From: Bacillota bacterium
GTDB taxonomy: Bacteria; Bacillota; UBA4882; UBA8346
DNA length: 64,000 bases
Assembly: GCA_023392595.1 (NCBI GenBank)
Contig: JAEVYU010000059.1
Span: forward strand, 1 to 64,000
Reading direction: 5' to 3'
The translations under genes and the position numbers were made by a program. Below are positions 35,857 to 44,489 of the stretch, one piece after another (within the stretch, counting starts at the first letter, position 1; each line of letters starts with the position of its first letter). Under the pieces are notes generated by a model, which was not told the origin of the DNA, ran no database searches, and worked only from the letters and a program-made list of their open reading frames with translations.

Positions 35857-36316
35857 TATTAAAAAGGAAATGGGAATTGCTGAAATTAAGGAAATTCTGC
35901 CTCATCGTCCACCGTTTTTATTTTTGAACTCTTTTAAATATATTGATTTGGAACATGGAGAGGGTTACTTTTTGGTAGAAATCGAACACCCGATTTTGAA
36001 AGGTCATTTTCCTGATACGCCAATTATGCCAGGAGTTCTAATTATTGAGCATGCTGCGCAAACAGCTGGTGTTTTAAAGGCTTTTCAAAACAAATTGGAA
36101 ATTAAATCAGATAATCTGAATGTGACAAATAAGGGCTTTTTAGCTTCCATTAAAGATTTTAAATTTATTAAACCCATTATTCCGCCAGTTCAATTGGTAA
36201 CCCAAATAGAACTGACCCGAAGTGTTTTTGATTTAACTTTATTTCAGGCTAAGACCTTTGTTAATAACGAACTTGTTGCCAAAGGAGTTATTAATATTTA
36301 TCATGATCCAAAATAA
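35849..36316 (+). CDS. 3-hydroxyacyl-ACP dehydratase (FabZ family)
   Basis: A 155-residue hot-dog fold protein: LPHRPPFLFL, catalytic His in LKGHFPDTPIMPGV, catalytic Glu in LIIEHAAQTAG. Length and motifs match FabZ. With no enoyl reductase in the cluster, the chain would keep the double bonds made here, as in arylpolyene systems. Overlaps the ACP gene by eight bases and the ketosynthase gene by 14. Confidence 0.88.
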   Translation: MFDIKKEMGIAEIKEILPHRPPFLFLNSFKYIDLEHGEGYFLVEIEHPILKGHFPDTPIMPGVLIIEHAAQTAGVLKAFQNKLEIKSDNLNVTNKGFLASIKDFKFIKPIIPPVQLVTQIELTRSVFDLTLFQAKTFVNNELVAKGVINIYHDPK

Positions 36317-37502
36317 TCGTAGAGTAGTCATAGTTGGTTTAGGAGTGATTTCCTCAGTCGGAATAGGCGTGGAATCATTTTGGAATGGGTTAATCAGCGG
36401 CAAGTATGGTGGTACATCCGTAACTTGTTTTGACATTGCAAGACATAAAACTACCATCGCTTGTGAGGTTAAAGATATCCCAGTGCCTGATTCAGATCAA
36501 CAATTACCTCGCATGATTCAATTAGGTTTTTTGGCTTTTGATGAAGCCTTTAAAACGGCAGGAGTTAATTTTAACAATCTAGATGAAACAAGTTTGGGTT
36601 TATCAATAGGAATTGGCGCAGGAAGTCAATTAGAATCCGAGATATTTTATCGTAAGTTGATTAATAATCAAAAAAATTCCCGGTTGATTCGTTACGCGCC
36701 TATGAATTCTTTGGCAGATTTTTTGGCACGACGTTTTCAGATAACGGGCCCTCGGATGACAATCTGTACGGCTTGTTCTTCAAGTACGGCTGCAATCGGC
36801 GCAGCTTATGACCAAATAAAAGTTGGGCGATCTGAAATGATGATCGCCGGTGGGACAGAGGCTTTATCGGAAGTAACTTTTGGCGGATTTAATTCAATGA
36901 GAGTCATTTCGGATGATATTTGCCAGCCGTTTGATTTGAACCGTAAAGGGATCATTTTAGGAGAAGGGGCAGCTTTTCTGGTGCTGGAAGAGTTGGAGCA
37001 TGCAAAACATAGAGGAGTTAGGATCTTTGGAGAGGTTTTAGGTTATGGCATCGATAATGACGCCTATCATATTACAGCCCCTGAAGCAGGCGGTGTTGCT
37101 AAAGCGATTAATTCGGCATTACATAATGCCAATGTTACGGTAAACGATATCGATTATATCAATGTTCACGGTACGGGAACCATTCATAACGATTTGGCGG
37201 AAACAAAAGCGATCAAAAATGTCTTTGGCGAACAAGCGTATAGATTAAAATTGAGTTCCAACAAATCGATGATCGGCCATTGCCTTGGGGCCGCGGGAGC
37301 GATTGAAGCGGTGGCCACAGTATTATCAATTAATCATCAACTGATCCCTCCGACAATTAATTATCAACACCCTGATTCCGAATGTGATCTAGATTATGTA
37401 CCAAATGAAGCGCAGATACTCGATATCCGGTACGCGCTTTCCAATTCGTTGGCCTTTGGGGGTAATAACGCCATCTTAGTAATCGGGAGAATGGAAAAAT
37501 GA
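36303..37502 (+). CDS. 3-oxoacyl-ACP synthase (FabF-type ketosynthase)
   Basis: A 399-residue condensing enzyme with an intact triad: Cys158 in CTACSSSTAA, His289 in NVHGTGTIHND and His326 in MIGHCLGAAGA. The N-terminus RRVVIVGLGVISSVG is typical of FabF/KS-alpha. ATG at 36303 is used because the upstream extension lies inside the dehydratase gene. It pairs with the chain-length-factor-like protein that follows with a four-base overlap, as in type II polyketide synthases. Confidence 0.9.
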   Translation: MIQNNRRVVIVGLGVISSVGIGVESFWNGLISGKYGGTSVTCFDIARHKTTIACEVKDIPVPDSDQQLPRMIQLGFLAFDEAFKTAGVNFNNLDETSLGLSIGIGAGSQLESEIFYRKLINNQKNSRLIRYAPMNSLADFLARRFQITGPRMTICTACSSSTAAIGAAYDQIKVGRSEMMIAGGTEALSEVTFGGFNSMRVISDDICQPFDLNRKGIILGEGAAFLVLEELEHAKHRGVRIFGEVLGYGIDNDAYHITAPEAGGVAKAINSALHNANVTVNDIDYINVHGTGTIHNDLAETKAIKNVFGEQAYRLKLSSNKSMIGHCLGAAGAIEAVATVLSINHQLIPPTINYQHPDSECDLDYVPNEAQILDIRYALSNSLAFGGNNAILVIGRMEK

Positions 37503-38728
37503 CAAAGAAAGTTGTTATTACGGGTATAGGAGTGGCCAGTCCTATCGGGAATACTTTAGACAGTTTTTGGTCTTCGCTCTCATCCCAAAATGCCGGCGAT
37601 TTTAAACCAATCAATAATGTCCTTGAATTAAAGAGTGGAAAACATTTTGGTTGGGGTACCACTGTGGTTCCCTTTGATTTGTCCAATTATGTACCTAAAA
37701 TGGCAATTCGGCGCTTAAGCAAAGTAGTTCAAATGTCAATATATGCAGCGCGACAGGCAATTGAGGATGCCAAAATGCCCCTTGACGAACTGGCTGAGAC
37801 TGGTGTTATTTTCGGAACCGGTTTTGGCGGTTTGTCGAATACTTATAATTTTTTTCAAGACTTGGTAGCTAATGGGCCGAATGCCGCTGAACCTTTTTTC
37901 TTTCCTCATACTGTGCCAAATGCTGCAGCCAGTGAAGTTGCTATTAATATCAAAGCGAAAGGTCCAAACACTACTTTTTCAACAGGCTGCAATTCTGCGG
38001 AAAGCGCCTTACTTTATGCCTATGATTCTATTCAATTGGGATATGGAGAGCGTTTTATTGTTGGTGGGGTTGATGATCTTTCTGATATGTTAAAAATAGG
38101 GTATTGCTTATTTAATGCGTTATCGCCGGGGGAATTATCTCCTCTTGTGCAAATTCCGTACGATGTCCGGCGTTCTGGTTTGGCATTGGGTGAAGGCTGT
38201 GGTGTAATCATTGTTGAATCTTTAGAATCTGCGGCAAAGCGTAATGCAAAGATTTATGCAGAAATCCGGGGAATTGGTGTCAGTGGTGGAGGCGTGGATT
38301 TATGGTCCTACTCGGCTTGTCAGGACGCGGCAGAGGCCATTTCTAAGGCGCTGGCGGATAGCCATTTTGGAGTGGCAGAAATAGATTATATTCAGTCCTG
38401 CGCCAATTCAACGCTAATGTTGGATAAAGTTGAAGCGTTGGCTCTCCATAAAGTGTTTGGGGAACAATCTCCCCCAATCAGCACGATAAAACCTTATGTA
38501 GGCGAGTTTATGGGTATGGGTATTTTACGAATCGTGGCATTGATGCTTTCAATGCAAAATAATGTAGTGCCGCCTATATTAAATACTAAAATGGTAGACG
38601 AGGAATGCAGTATTAATTTGATACTTGAAGAGCCCTTATATTTATCTATAAAAACTGCTCTATATACCAATTTTGCGCCTGGCGGCCTCAATATTTGTTT
38701 TATTTTTAATCAATTTGGAATGGATTAG
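37499..38728 (+). CDS. Chain-length-factor-like ketosynthase homologue
   Basis: A 409-residue KS-fold protein that keeps the active-site Cys (Cys164 in FSTGCNSAES) but has lost both histidines: the VHGTGT position reads QSCANST (Cys301) and the GHCLGA position reads GEFMGM (Glu336). It should therefore be unable to elongate and act as the KS-beta/chain length factor partner of the upstream ketosynthase. Classical CLFs usually replace the Cys and keep other features, so this is the opposite pattern of loss. The two genes overlap by four bases, consistent with a heterodimer. Confidence 0.8.
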   Translation: MTKKVVITGIGVASPIGNTLDSFWSSLSSQNAGDFKPINNVLELKSGKHFGWGTTVVPFDLSNYVPKMAIRRLSKVVQMSIYAARQAIEDAKMPLDELAETGVIFGTGFGGLSNTYNFFQDLVANGPNAAEPFFFPHTVPNAAASEVAINIKAKGPNTTFSTGCNSAESALLYAYDSIQLGYGERFIVGGVDDLSDMLKIGYCLFNALSPGELSPLVQIPYDVRRSGLALGEGCGVIIVESLESAAKRNAKIYAEIRGIGVSGGGVDLWSYSACQDAAEAISKALADSHFGVAEIDYIQSCANSTLMLDKVEALALHKVFGEQSPPISTIKPYVGEFMGMGILRIVALMLSMQNNVVPPILNTKMVDEECSINLILEEPLYLSIKTALYTNFAPGGLNICFIFNQFGMD

Positions 38729-38735
38729 TAGTGAG

Positions 38736-39572
38736 ATGGTAAAAATTTCTTCATTTTATAGTGCGTTAATGGAGGAAAACGCTTATCTTATTGAAGAGAC
38801 GTCAACCGGCGAAATGATCGCCGTTGATCCTAACGGATCTCTTTATCAATTTTTATTACAACAAAACAGCTTTAAAAATACTACTTGGATAATTAATACC
38901 CATGGTCATGCCGACCATATTTCCTATAATAATCAATTCGTGGATAATTGCTCTGCCAAAATAATCATTGGTTTTGCCGATCAATTCTTATTGGGAGATA
39001 GCAGGCAAAATTTTTCTTTTTTATTTGGGAAAGAAATAACTTCTAAAGCAGCCGATGTCCTAATCCGTGAAACGACTGTTTTGCCGTGGTCAGGTAAACA
39101 AATTCAAATAATTCCGGTTGGTGGTCATTCCAAAGGTAGTTTGGTGATTAAAGTAGATAAAGCGGTTTTGGTAGGTGATTTAATATCCTTCGATACTTAC
39201 GGAATTACAAATTTCCCCGATTGTGACCCACTTCAATGTTTTAAAATTGTGCAAAATACTATTGCCACGACGCCTTCGGAATACACTATTTACCCGGGAC
39301 ATGGTCAAAATCGCAGTTGTGACTGGTTGAAAAATTCTTATAATTTCTCACGAACTGAAAATGAACTAGCGGTTACCGCGAGAAGTTATATTAAATTATT
39401 AAAAGAAGCTAATATCAAAAATCACCATCGTCTTACAAATTTATTTGGAAATACTGATTTTTTTTCAACCAAGCCCTTGGAATCCGAACTGGGTTTGCGG
39501 TTATTGCGCCAACGTTTTAAAATACGCGCTTTATTACGGTTATATCGAGCAATCCTGGAGTCAAACAAATAA
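38736..39572 (+). CDS. Metallo-beta-lactamase-fold hydrolase
   Basis: A 278-residue MBL protein with metal ligands in NTHGHADH (HxHxDH), GGHSKGS, GDLISFD and YPGHGQN. In polyketide loci such proteins act as thioesterases or cyclases that release the chain from the ACP; a glyoxalase II-like role is the alternative. Start set at 38736, seven bases after the CLF stop; the upstream frame extension lies inside the CLF gene. Confidence 0.82.
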   Translation: MVKISSFYSALMEENAYLIEETSTGEMIAVDPNGSLYQFLLQQNSFKNTTWIINTHGHADHISYNNQFVDNCSAKIIIGFADQFLLGDSRQNFSFLFGKEITSKAADVLIRETTVLPWSGKQIQIIPVGGHSKGSLVIKVDKAVLVGDLISFDTYGITNFPDCDPLQCFKIVQNTIATTPSEYTIYPGHGQNRSCDWLKNSYNFSRTENELAVTARSYIKLLKEANIKNHHRLTNLFGNTDFFSTKPLESELGLRLLRQRFKIRALLRLYRAILESNK

Positions 39573-39615
39573 AGTTATGATTTGACTTTAAATCATAGAG
39601 GAAGAGGTGACTAAT

Positions 39616-40290
39616 ATGAATATGATTGAAGTGAAAAAGGTAAAAAAAGATTATTCTTTAGGGAAGACAATAGTTCACGCCTTGCGTGGGGTCGAGCTTG
39701 AAATTTCGGAAGGGGCTTTTTTGGCAATTACCGGTTCCTCGGGAAGCGGTAAGACAACGCTTCTAAACATTATTGGATGCATTGATACTCCAACTGAGGG
39801 AAGCCTAAAAATTCACGATGAAGAGGTTACGGCTTTTACGGATAAGCAAATTACCGATTTGCGACTTCATAAAATTGGGTTTATTTTTCAGACTTTTAAT
39901 TTGATACCTGTGTTAAATGTTCGCGAAAATGTGGAATTTCCCCTTTTACTGATGAAAGAGTATAACAAAAGTGAAATTGATGCCAAGGTTGAAACTTTGA
40001 TTCGAAAGGTTGGTTTATTGGATTTCATTGAGCATAAACCTGCGGAATTATCAGGAGGGCAACGGCAAAGGGTGGCTATTGCAAGGGCCTTGGTAACCGA
40101 TCCTGATATCATTTTAGCGGATGAACCCACCGCTAACCTAGATTCGGAAACTAGCGAGTCGATTTTAAAATTAATGCGAGACTTGAATGAAAACGAACAA
40201 ACTACGTTTGTCTTCTCCACTCATGACCCTGATGTTTTGAAATATGCCCGTGATAATGTAAAAATCAAAGACGGTGTAATCGCTAGATAG
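39616..40290 (+). CDS. ABC transporter ATPase (LolD/MacB class)
   Basis: A 224-residue ATPase with Walker A GSSGSGKTT, Q-loop FIFQTFNL, signature LSGGQRQR, Walker B IILADEPTANLD and switch His in FSTHDPD. Sequence and length match the LolD/MacB/FtsE-type partner of FtsX-fold permeases, two of which follow. ATG at 39616 behind AGAGGTG. These machines extract lipids or peptides from the inner membrane by mechanotransmission rather than by a channel. Confidence 0.9.
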   Translation: MNMIEVKKVKKDYSLGKTIVHALRGVELEISEGAFLAITGSSGSGKTTLLNIIGCIDTPTEGSLKIHDEEVTAFTDKQITDLRLHKIGFIFQTFNLIPVLNVRENVEFPLLLMKEYNKSEIDAKVETLIRKVGLLDFIEHKPAELSGGQRQRVAIARALVTDPDIILADEPTANLDSETSESILKLMRDLNENEQTTFVFSTHDPDVLKYARDNVKIKDGVIAR

Positions 40291-40301
40291 GGGTGAGAAG
40301 G

Positions 40302-41822
40302 ATGAATCTTGTACCTAAAATAGCTTGGAGAAATCTTTGGCGTCACCGGAGAAAAAGCTTATCCATAGGCATGATGTTGCTTTTGGGAACCCTTTTTATG
40401 ACCATAGGTAATGGCTTGATTTCCGGTATGGAAAAGGGCTTAGCAAAAAATATTATCAATTCATTTTCAGGCGATATTGTAGTAATCTCCGCCGAAAAAC
40501 AAAATGATGATATCTTATTGAATCAGGGCGGGAAACCTGTCAAAGTTATTCAGAATTTTTATGATGTCCAAAAAGTACTGAACCAAGCAGCATTCATTCA
40601 AAAATATTTACCTGCTGCAGTGGGGAGGGCGTTTATTTTAAGTTCCAGGTCCGATATGAGGAATATAAGGTTGCTCGGGGTCGATATTACGAAATATCAT
40701 CGTTTTTTTTCTGATAGCATGAAAATTACTGAGGGTAGACTGCTGGGAAATCATGAACGGGGCTTGTTAATTTCAGAAGCGGCACGAGAAGAGATTTGTA
40801 CAAATATGTATTTGTGGGTTTTTCCGGAAGGACAGGCATTGAATAGTAAACAAATTCCTCCGGATTTAAGGGATTCACAAAATTTGGACAAAAAAGATAA
40901 TTTAGTGCTGATGGGTGCTAGTGAAACTAGTACTGGCATGGATATCGCGGTTCCGGTCAAGGGTATTATCAAATATAAATCATTAAATAAAGTCTGGGGT
41001 AATTATTCCATTATAGATATTGATTCGTTTCGAGAAACTTTCCATTATGTAACAGAGGATGACAGTAAGGTGGAAATATCTGATGAGGAGCAAACTTTAC
41101 TGGAAAGCGATAATTTGGATCAGATGTTTTCATCTCGGAACACTTTCGGGAAAAATGTCACAGTAAATGGAGAAATCACGGCTAAATATGTCCAAGCCCA
41201 AACATGGCGGAAAGTTGCTAAAGGCAAACTAGATACGGAGTCTTTTAATGTAGTATTAATTAAACTTAAACCCGGAATATCACCAAACGGAGCCTTGAAA
41301 AAATTAAATCTGTTATTCCGGCAACAACATCTTAATGTCAGGGCTATTAGTTGGAAAAATGCAGTTGGTACTGTTGGCACTATAGCAATGATGATAAAAG
41401 TGGCTTTAAATATCTTTATTATGTTCATTTTCTTTGTGGTTAGTATCGTGATTATGAATACGTTAAGCATGGCTGCAATTGAACGGAGTTCCGAACTTGG
41501 AATGATGAGGGCTATCGGTGCTCGTAGAGGCTTTCTACGGGAGATGTTTATCTGTGAAACCGGAACTCTCGCTTTTTTCTTTGGAGGGATTGGGATTATC
41601 ATTGGCTGTATGGTAATTTACTTGTTGAAAATTGCGGGAATATCAACTACCAATGCCGTACTCCAAATCGTATATGGCGGTGATCGATTGAGTCCGTTAG
41701 TTACTGTAAGTGATTTGGTAATTGAACTGATGGAATTGGGATTCGTAACTTTAATATCAGTTCTTTATCCGTTGCAAGTTATCGGTAAAATCACTCCATT
41801 GGATGCGATCTCGAGAGAATAA
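40302..41822 (+). CDS. FtsX/LolC-type ABC permease
   Basis: A 506-residue permease. TM1 is at about residues 18-38, then a large extracytoplasmic domain (to about 360), then the three-helix FtsX domain (KVALNIFIMFIFFVVSIVIMN; ERSSELGMMRAIGARR; two more helices). ERS.ELGMMRAIGA is the typical cytoplasmic coupling segment. Together with the next permease it would form an asymmetric LolC/LolE-like pair. ATG at 40302 with GAGAAGG upstream. Confidence 0.85.
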   Translation: MNLVPKIAWRNLWRHRRKSLSIGMMLLLGTLFMTIGNGLISGMEKGLAKNIINSFSGDIVVISAEKQNDDILLNQGGKPVKVIQNFYDVQKVLNQAAFIQKYLPAAVGRAFILSSRSDMRNIRLLGVDITKYHRFFSDSMKITEGRLLGNHERGLLISEAAREEICTNMYLWVFPEGQALNSKQIPPDLRDSQNLDKKDNLVLMGASETSTGMDIAVPVKGIIKYKSLNKVWGNYSIIDIDSFRETFHYVTEDDSKVEISDEEQTLLESDNLDQMFSSRNTFGKNVTVNGEITAKYVQAQTWRKVAKGKLDTESFNVVLIKLKPGISPNGALKKLNLLFRQQHLNVRAISWKNAVGTVGTIAMMIKVALNIFIMFIFFVVSIVIMNTLSMAAIERSSELGMMRAIGARRGFLREMFICETGTLAFFFGGIGIIIGCMVIYLLKIAGISTTNAVLQIVYGGDRLSPLVTVSDLVIELMELGFVTLISVLYPLQVIGKITPLDAISRE

Positions 41823-41871
41823 TGACATAGATTCGGCATAAACGCATATATGCGTGCAGGGAGGTTTAAAT

Positions 41872-43605
41872 ATGAGCATACTATTACGGTTAAGTTTTCG
41901 GAACATTTTCCGCCAAAAACGCAGAAATTTATTATTAGGGATTGGCATTGCATTTGGAATGATGATTTTTGTTATCGCTAATTCATTTTCTCATGGAATG
42001 GTTGATGTATTGATTAACGATGTTGTATCTTATACGTTCGGACATCTTGTCATCCAAAGTACTGTAGGCGTTGATGATTCGACGATAGTCCCGGACAAGG
42101 CAATGATCGAGAAAATCATCCGTAAAAATGTTAAAAAAGCAGATCTTCTTTATATGGGTGAAAACTTGGGTATATATGGACAAGCAATCGGTAAAGGCGA
42201 AGCAGACAATGTAGTTATAATGGGTGTAAGTGTAAAGACCGCCTCAGAAAAAAAGATGTTTTTTGAAAATTTTTTTACTTTAGTCCAAGGTAATTTTAAT
42301 GATTATTTTCGGAATGATATTCAGTACCCTGTGATTATTTCTGAGAAAGAGGCCCAATCTTTAAATGTGAAATTAAATGATGATATTCGTATTCGATTTA
42401 CCATGGTTACTGGGCAGATTAATACCGCAAAATTGGATGTTATTGCGATTGCTCGTCCGAATAATTCATTTATGGATATGGTTTTGTTTATGGACGGAGA
42501 AAAGGTTAAAAAATTGTTAGGTTATAAACCATGGGAATCGGCGAACCTACAATTAACTTTGAAAAATCCCCAAGTGAATGCTGAAAAATATGCAAATATT
42601 ATACATCAAAAATTAAATCCTAAAATTATTGTGATACCTGGACACATTGGCTCACAGGAATGTCGGATTTTAGCTTTTAAAAATGATGATCGCTCAAAAG
42701 ATATTTTAAAAAATCAAATCAAAATTGTACAAGGTAATCTTAATAATGGATTAGCGGAATACGGGGTTATGATCTCCAGACAACTGGCGCGTAAATTGCA
42801 TTTAAATGTAGGCGATGTATTACATTATCAATATCAAACCAGATTTTTAGGATTGCATGAAGAGGACCTCATTATCAATGCGATTTATGATTCCAACATG
42901 AAACTGGGAAACGATATTATCCTTGTTAATGGAGAAAAAATTTATAAGATTTATGATCGATATTTACCATTCAGAAATGATTGGCAATATGTAAGCAAAA
43001 AAGAATCATTTTACCCAGTGCTAGCCACAGAATGGAAACTTTTGGACAGAAGTCAAGATAGCGACTCATTGCAACAAAAATATGACGAGGAACATAAAAT
43101 TCGTACAGATCAAATTAAAATGGATGTTGTTACTATGTATGAAGGTGCTAGTGATATTTTAAAATTCGAAGGAGTCCTCAATTTAATAACTACAATTACA
43201 TTTATGGTATTATTTTTTATCATTTTGATTGGAGTCATGAACACATTACGGATGACAATCAAAGAAAGAACTCGTGAAATAGGGACTACCCGGGCGATAG
43301 GTATGCAGAAAAAAGATATCCAGAATGAATTTATATTGGAAACATTATGGTTAACCATTTTATCCTGTGGGGTGGGAATAATCGCTGGAATTTTAGTCAT
43401 GCAAGTTTTAAGTATGTTCTCATTTAATTCAGCAAGTTCTTTGAACATTATTCTGAAAAATAAGCATTTGTTTTTCAAGCTCTACCCGGTCGATATCTGT
43501 AAAAATTTAATCTTAATATTGGTGATTACCACAGTCACCGCTTATTTACCGGCTAAGAGGGCTGCTGATCTTGTCGTTGTTGAAGCGTTAAAACATTATG
43601 AGTAA
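41872..43605 (+). CDS. FtsX/LolE-type ABC permease
   Basis: A 577-residue permease of the same architecture, with TM1 at about residues 18-38, a larger extracytoplasmic region (to about 440) and the FtsX domain (TFMVLFFIILIGVMNTLRM; ERTREIGTTRAIGMQ; LWLTILSCGVGIIAGILV; final helix before YLPAKRAADLVV). Start at 41872 behind GGGAGG. Distinct sequence from the first permease supports a heterodimer, as in LolCE. Confidence 0.85.
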   Translation: MSILLRLSFRNIFRQKRRNLLLGIGIAFGMMIFVIANSFSHGMVDVLINDVVSYTFGHLVIQSTVGVDDSTIVPDKAMIEKIIRKNVKKADLLYMGENLGIYGQAIGKGEADNVVIMGVSVKTASEKKMFFENFFTLVQGNFNDYFRNDIQYPVIISEKEAQSLNVKLNDDIRIRFTMVTGQINTAKLDVIAIARPNNSFMDMVLFMDGEKVKKLLGYKPWESANLQLTLKNPQVNAEKYANIIHQKLNPKIIVIPGHIGSQECRILAFKNDDRSKDILKNQIKIVQGNLNNGLAEYGVMISRQLARKLHLNVGDVLHYQYQTRFLGLHEEDLIINAIYDSNMKLGNDIILVNGEKIYKIYDRYLPFRNDWQYVSKKESFYPVLATEWKLLDRSQDSDSLQQKYDEEHKIRTDQIKMDVVTMYEGASDILKFEGVLNLITTITFMVLFFIILIGVMNTLRMTIKERTREIGTTRAIGMQKKDIQNEFILETLWLTILSCGVGIIAGILVMQVLSMFSFNSASSLNIILKNKHLFFKLYPVDICKNLILILVITTVTAYLPAKRAADLVVVEALKHYE

Positions 43606-43708
43606 TTACCAATCGGGAGTGTTGTATGATTTAAGATTGATGATTGGATATCTTGTTATATAGCATGTTTCTTTGAAGCTATGAAAGGTCATTTGGAGGT
43701 AAAGAGTA

Positions 43709-44479
43709 ATGAATAAAAATTTGTTCAGGGTAGTCGTCTTATTTATATTATTAATAGTATCAAGTAACGCCTTTGCCGCACCTAAAATTAATGATATCTT
43801 GCAACAGATTGATTCTATTACTGAATTAAAGGCAGATGGTACCGCAAAAGTCAAAATCACTCAACAAAAAATGGGTGGAGGAATAAAAGTTTATGAGTGT
43901 ATCTATTATCGGCGGGACACAGATAAATCCTTTTTAATCGTTATGACTAAGCCAGAAGACGAAAAAGGGAACGGCTATTTGAAACAAGGCGATAATATGT
44001 GGATGTATCGCATGAATACCAGGACTTTCCAACATATAGGTCGGGATGAAAGCATTGAAGGCAGTGATGCCAAGACCCAGGACTTTGAAAACAAAAAATT
44101 AACTGAGATGTATAAACCAGCGCGTGACAAGTCTGGCAAAGAGATAATTAATGAGACCAAACTGGGGGACATTCCAGTTTACCAATTTAATCTAAATGCT
44201 AAAATTGAAGATGTAGCTTATCCGAAGGTCACCTATTGGGTACGGCAAGACAACTATTTACCATTAAAGATTCAGAGTTATTCATTTAGCGGCACATTGA
44301 TGGAAACGGCATATCATATTAATTATGCACAATTTGGTGATACCTATTTACAGATAAAAATGATGTTTATTGATGAGTTTGAAAAAAGTAAAACTTTGGT
44401 CGAAATTAGTAATATCTCTCAACAAAAGATTGATAATTATGTATTTACAAAAGCTTATTTGGAAAATCTGAGCAAATAG
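43709..44479 (+). CDS. LolA-like outer-membrane lipoprotein-sorting/lipid carrier protein
   Basis: A 256-residue periplasmic protein with signal peptide (MNKNLFRVVVLFILLIVSSNAFA) and a LolA/LppX-like half-barrel region (DNMWMYRMNTRTFQHIGRDESIEGSD; PKVTYWVRQDNYLPLKIQSYS), the 'outer membrane lipoprotein-sorting protein' class. Proteins of this type accept hydrophobic cargo from an inner-membrane exporter and carry it across the periplasm. Its place directly after the Lol-like permeases and before an outer-membrane protein gives a complete trans-envelope path. Ribosome binding site GGAGG. Confidence 0.83.
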   Translation: MNKNLFRVVVLFILLIVSSNAFAAPKINDILQQIDSITELKADGTAKVKITQQKMGGGIKVYECIYYRRDTDKSFLIVMTKPEDEKGNGYLKQGDNMWMYRMNTRTFQHIGRDESIEGSDAKTQDFENKKLTEMYKPARDKSGKEIINETKLGDIPVYQFNLNAKIEDVAYPKVTYWVRQDNYLPLKIQSYSFSGTLMETAYHINYAQFGDTYLQIKMMFIDEFEKSKTLVEISNISQQKIDNYVFTKAYLENLSK

Positions 44480-44489
44480 AGGTGAAAAA

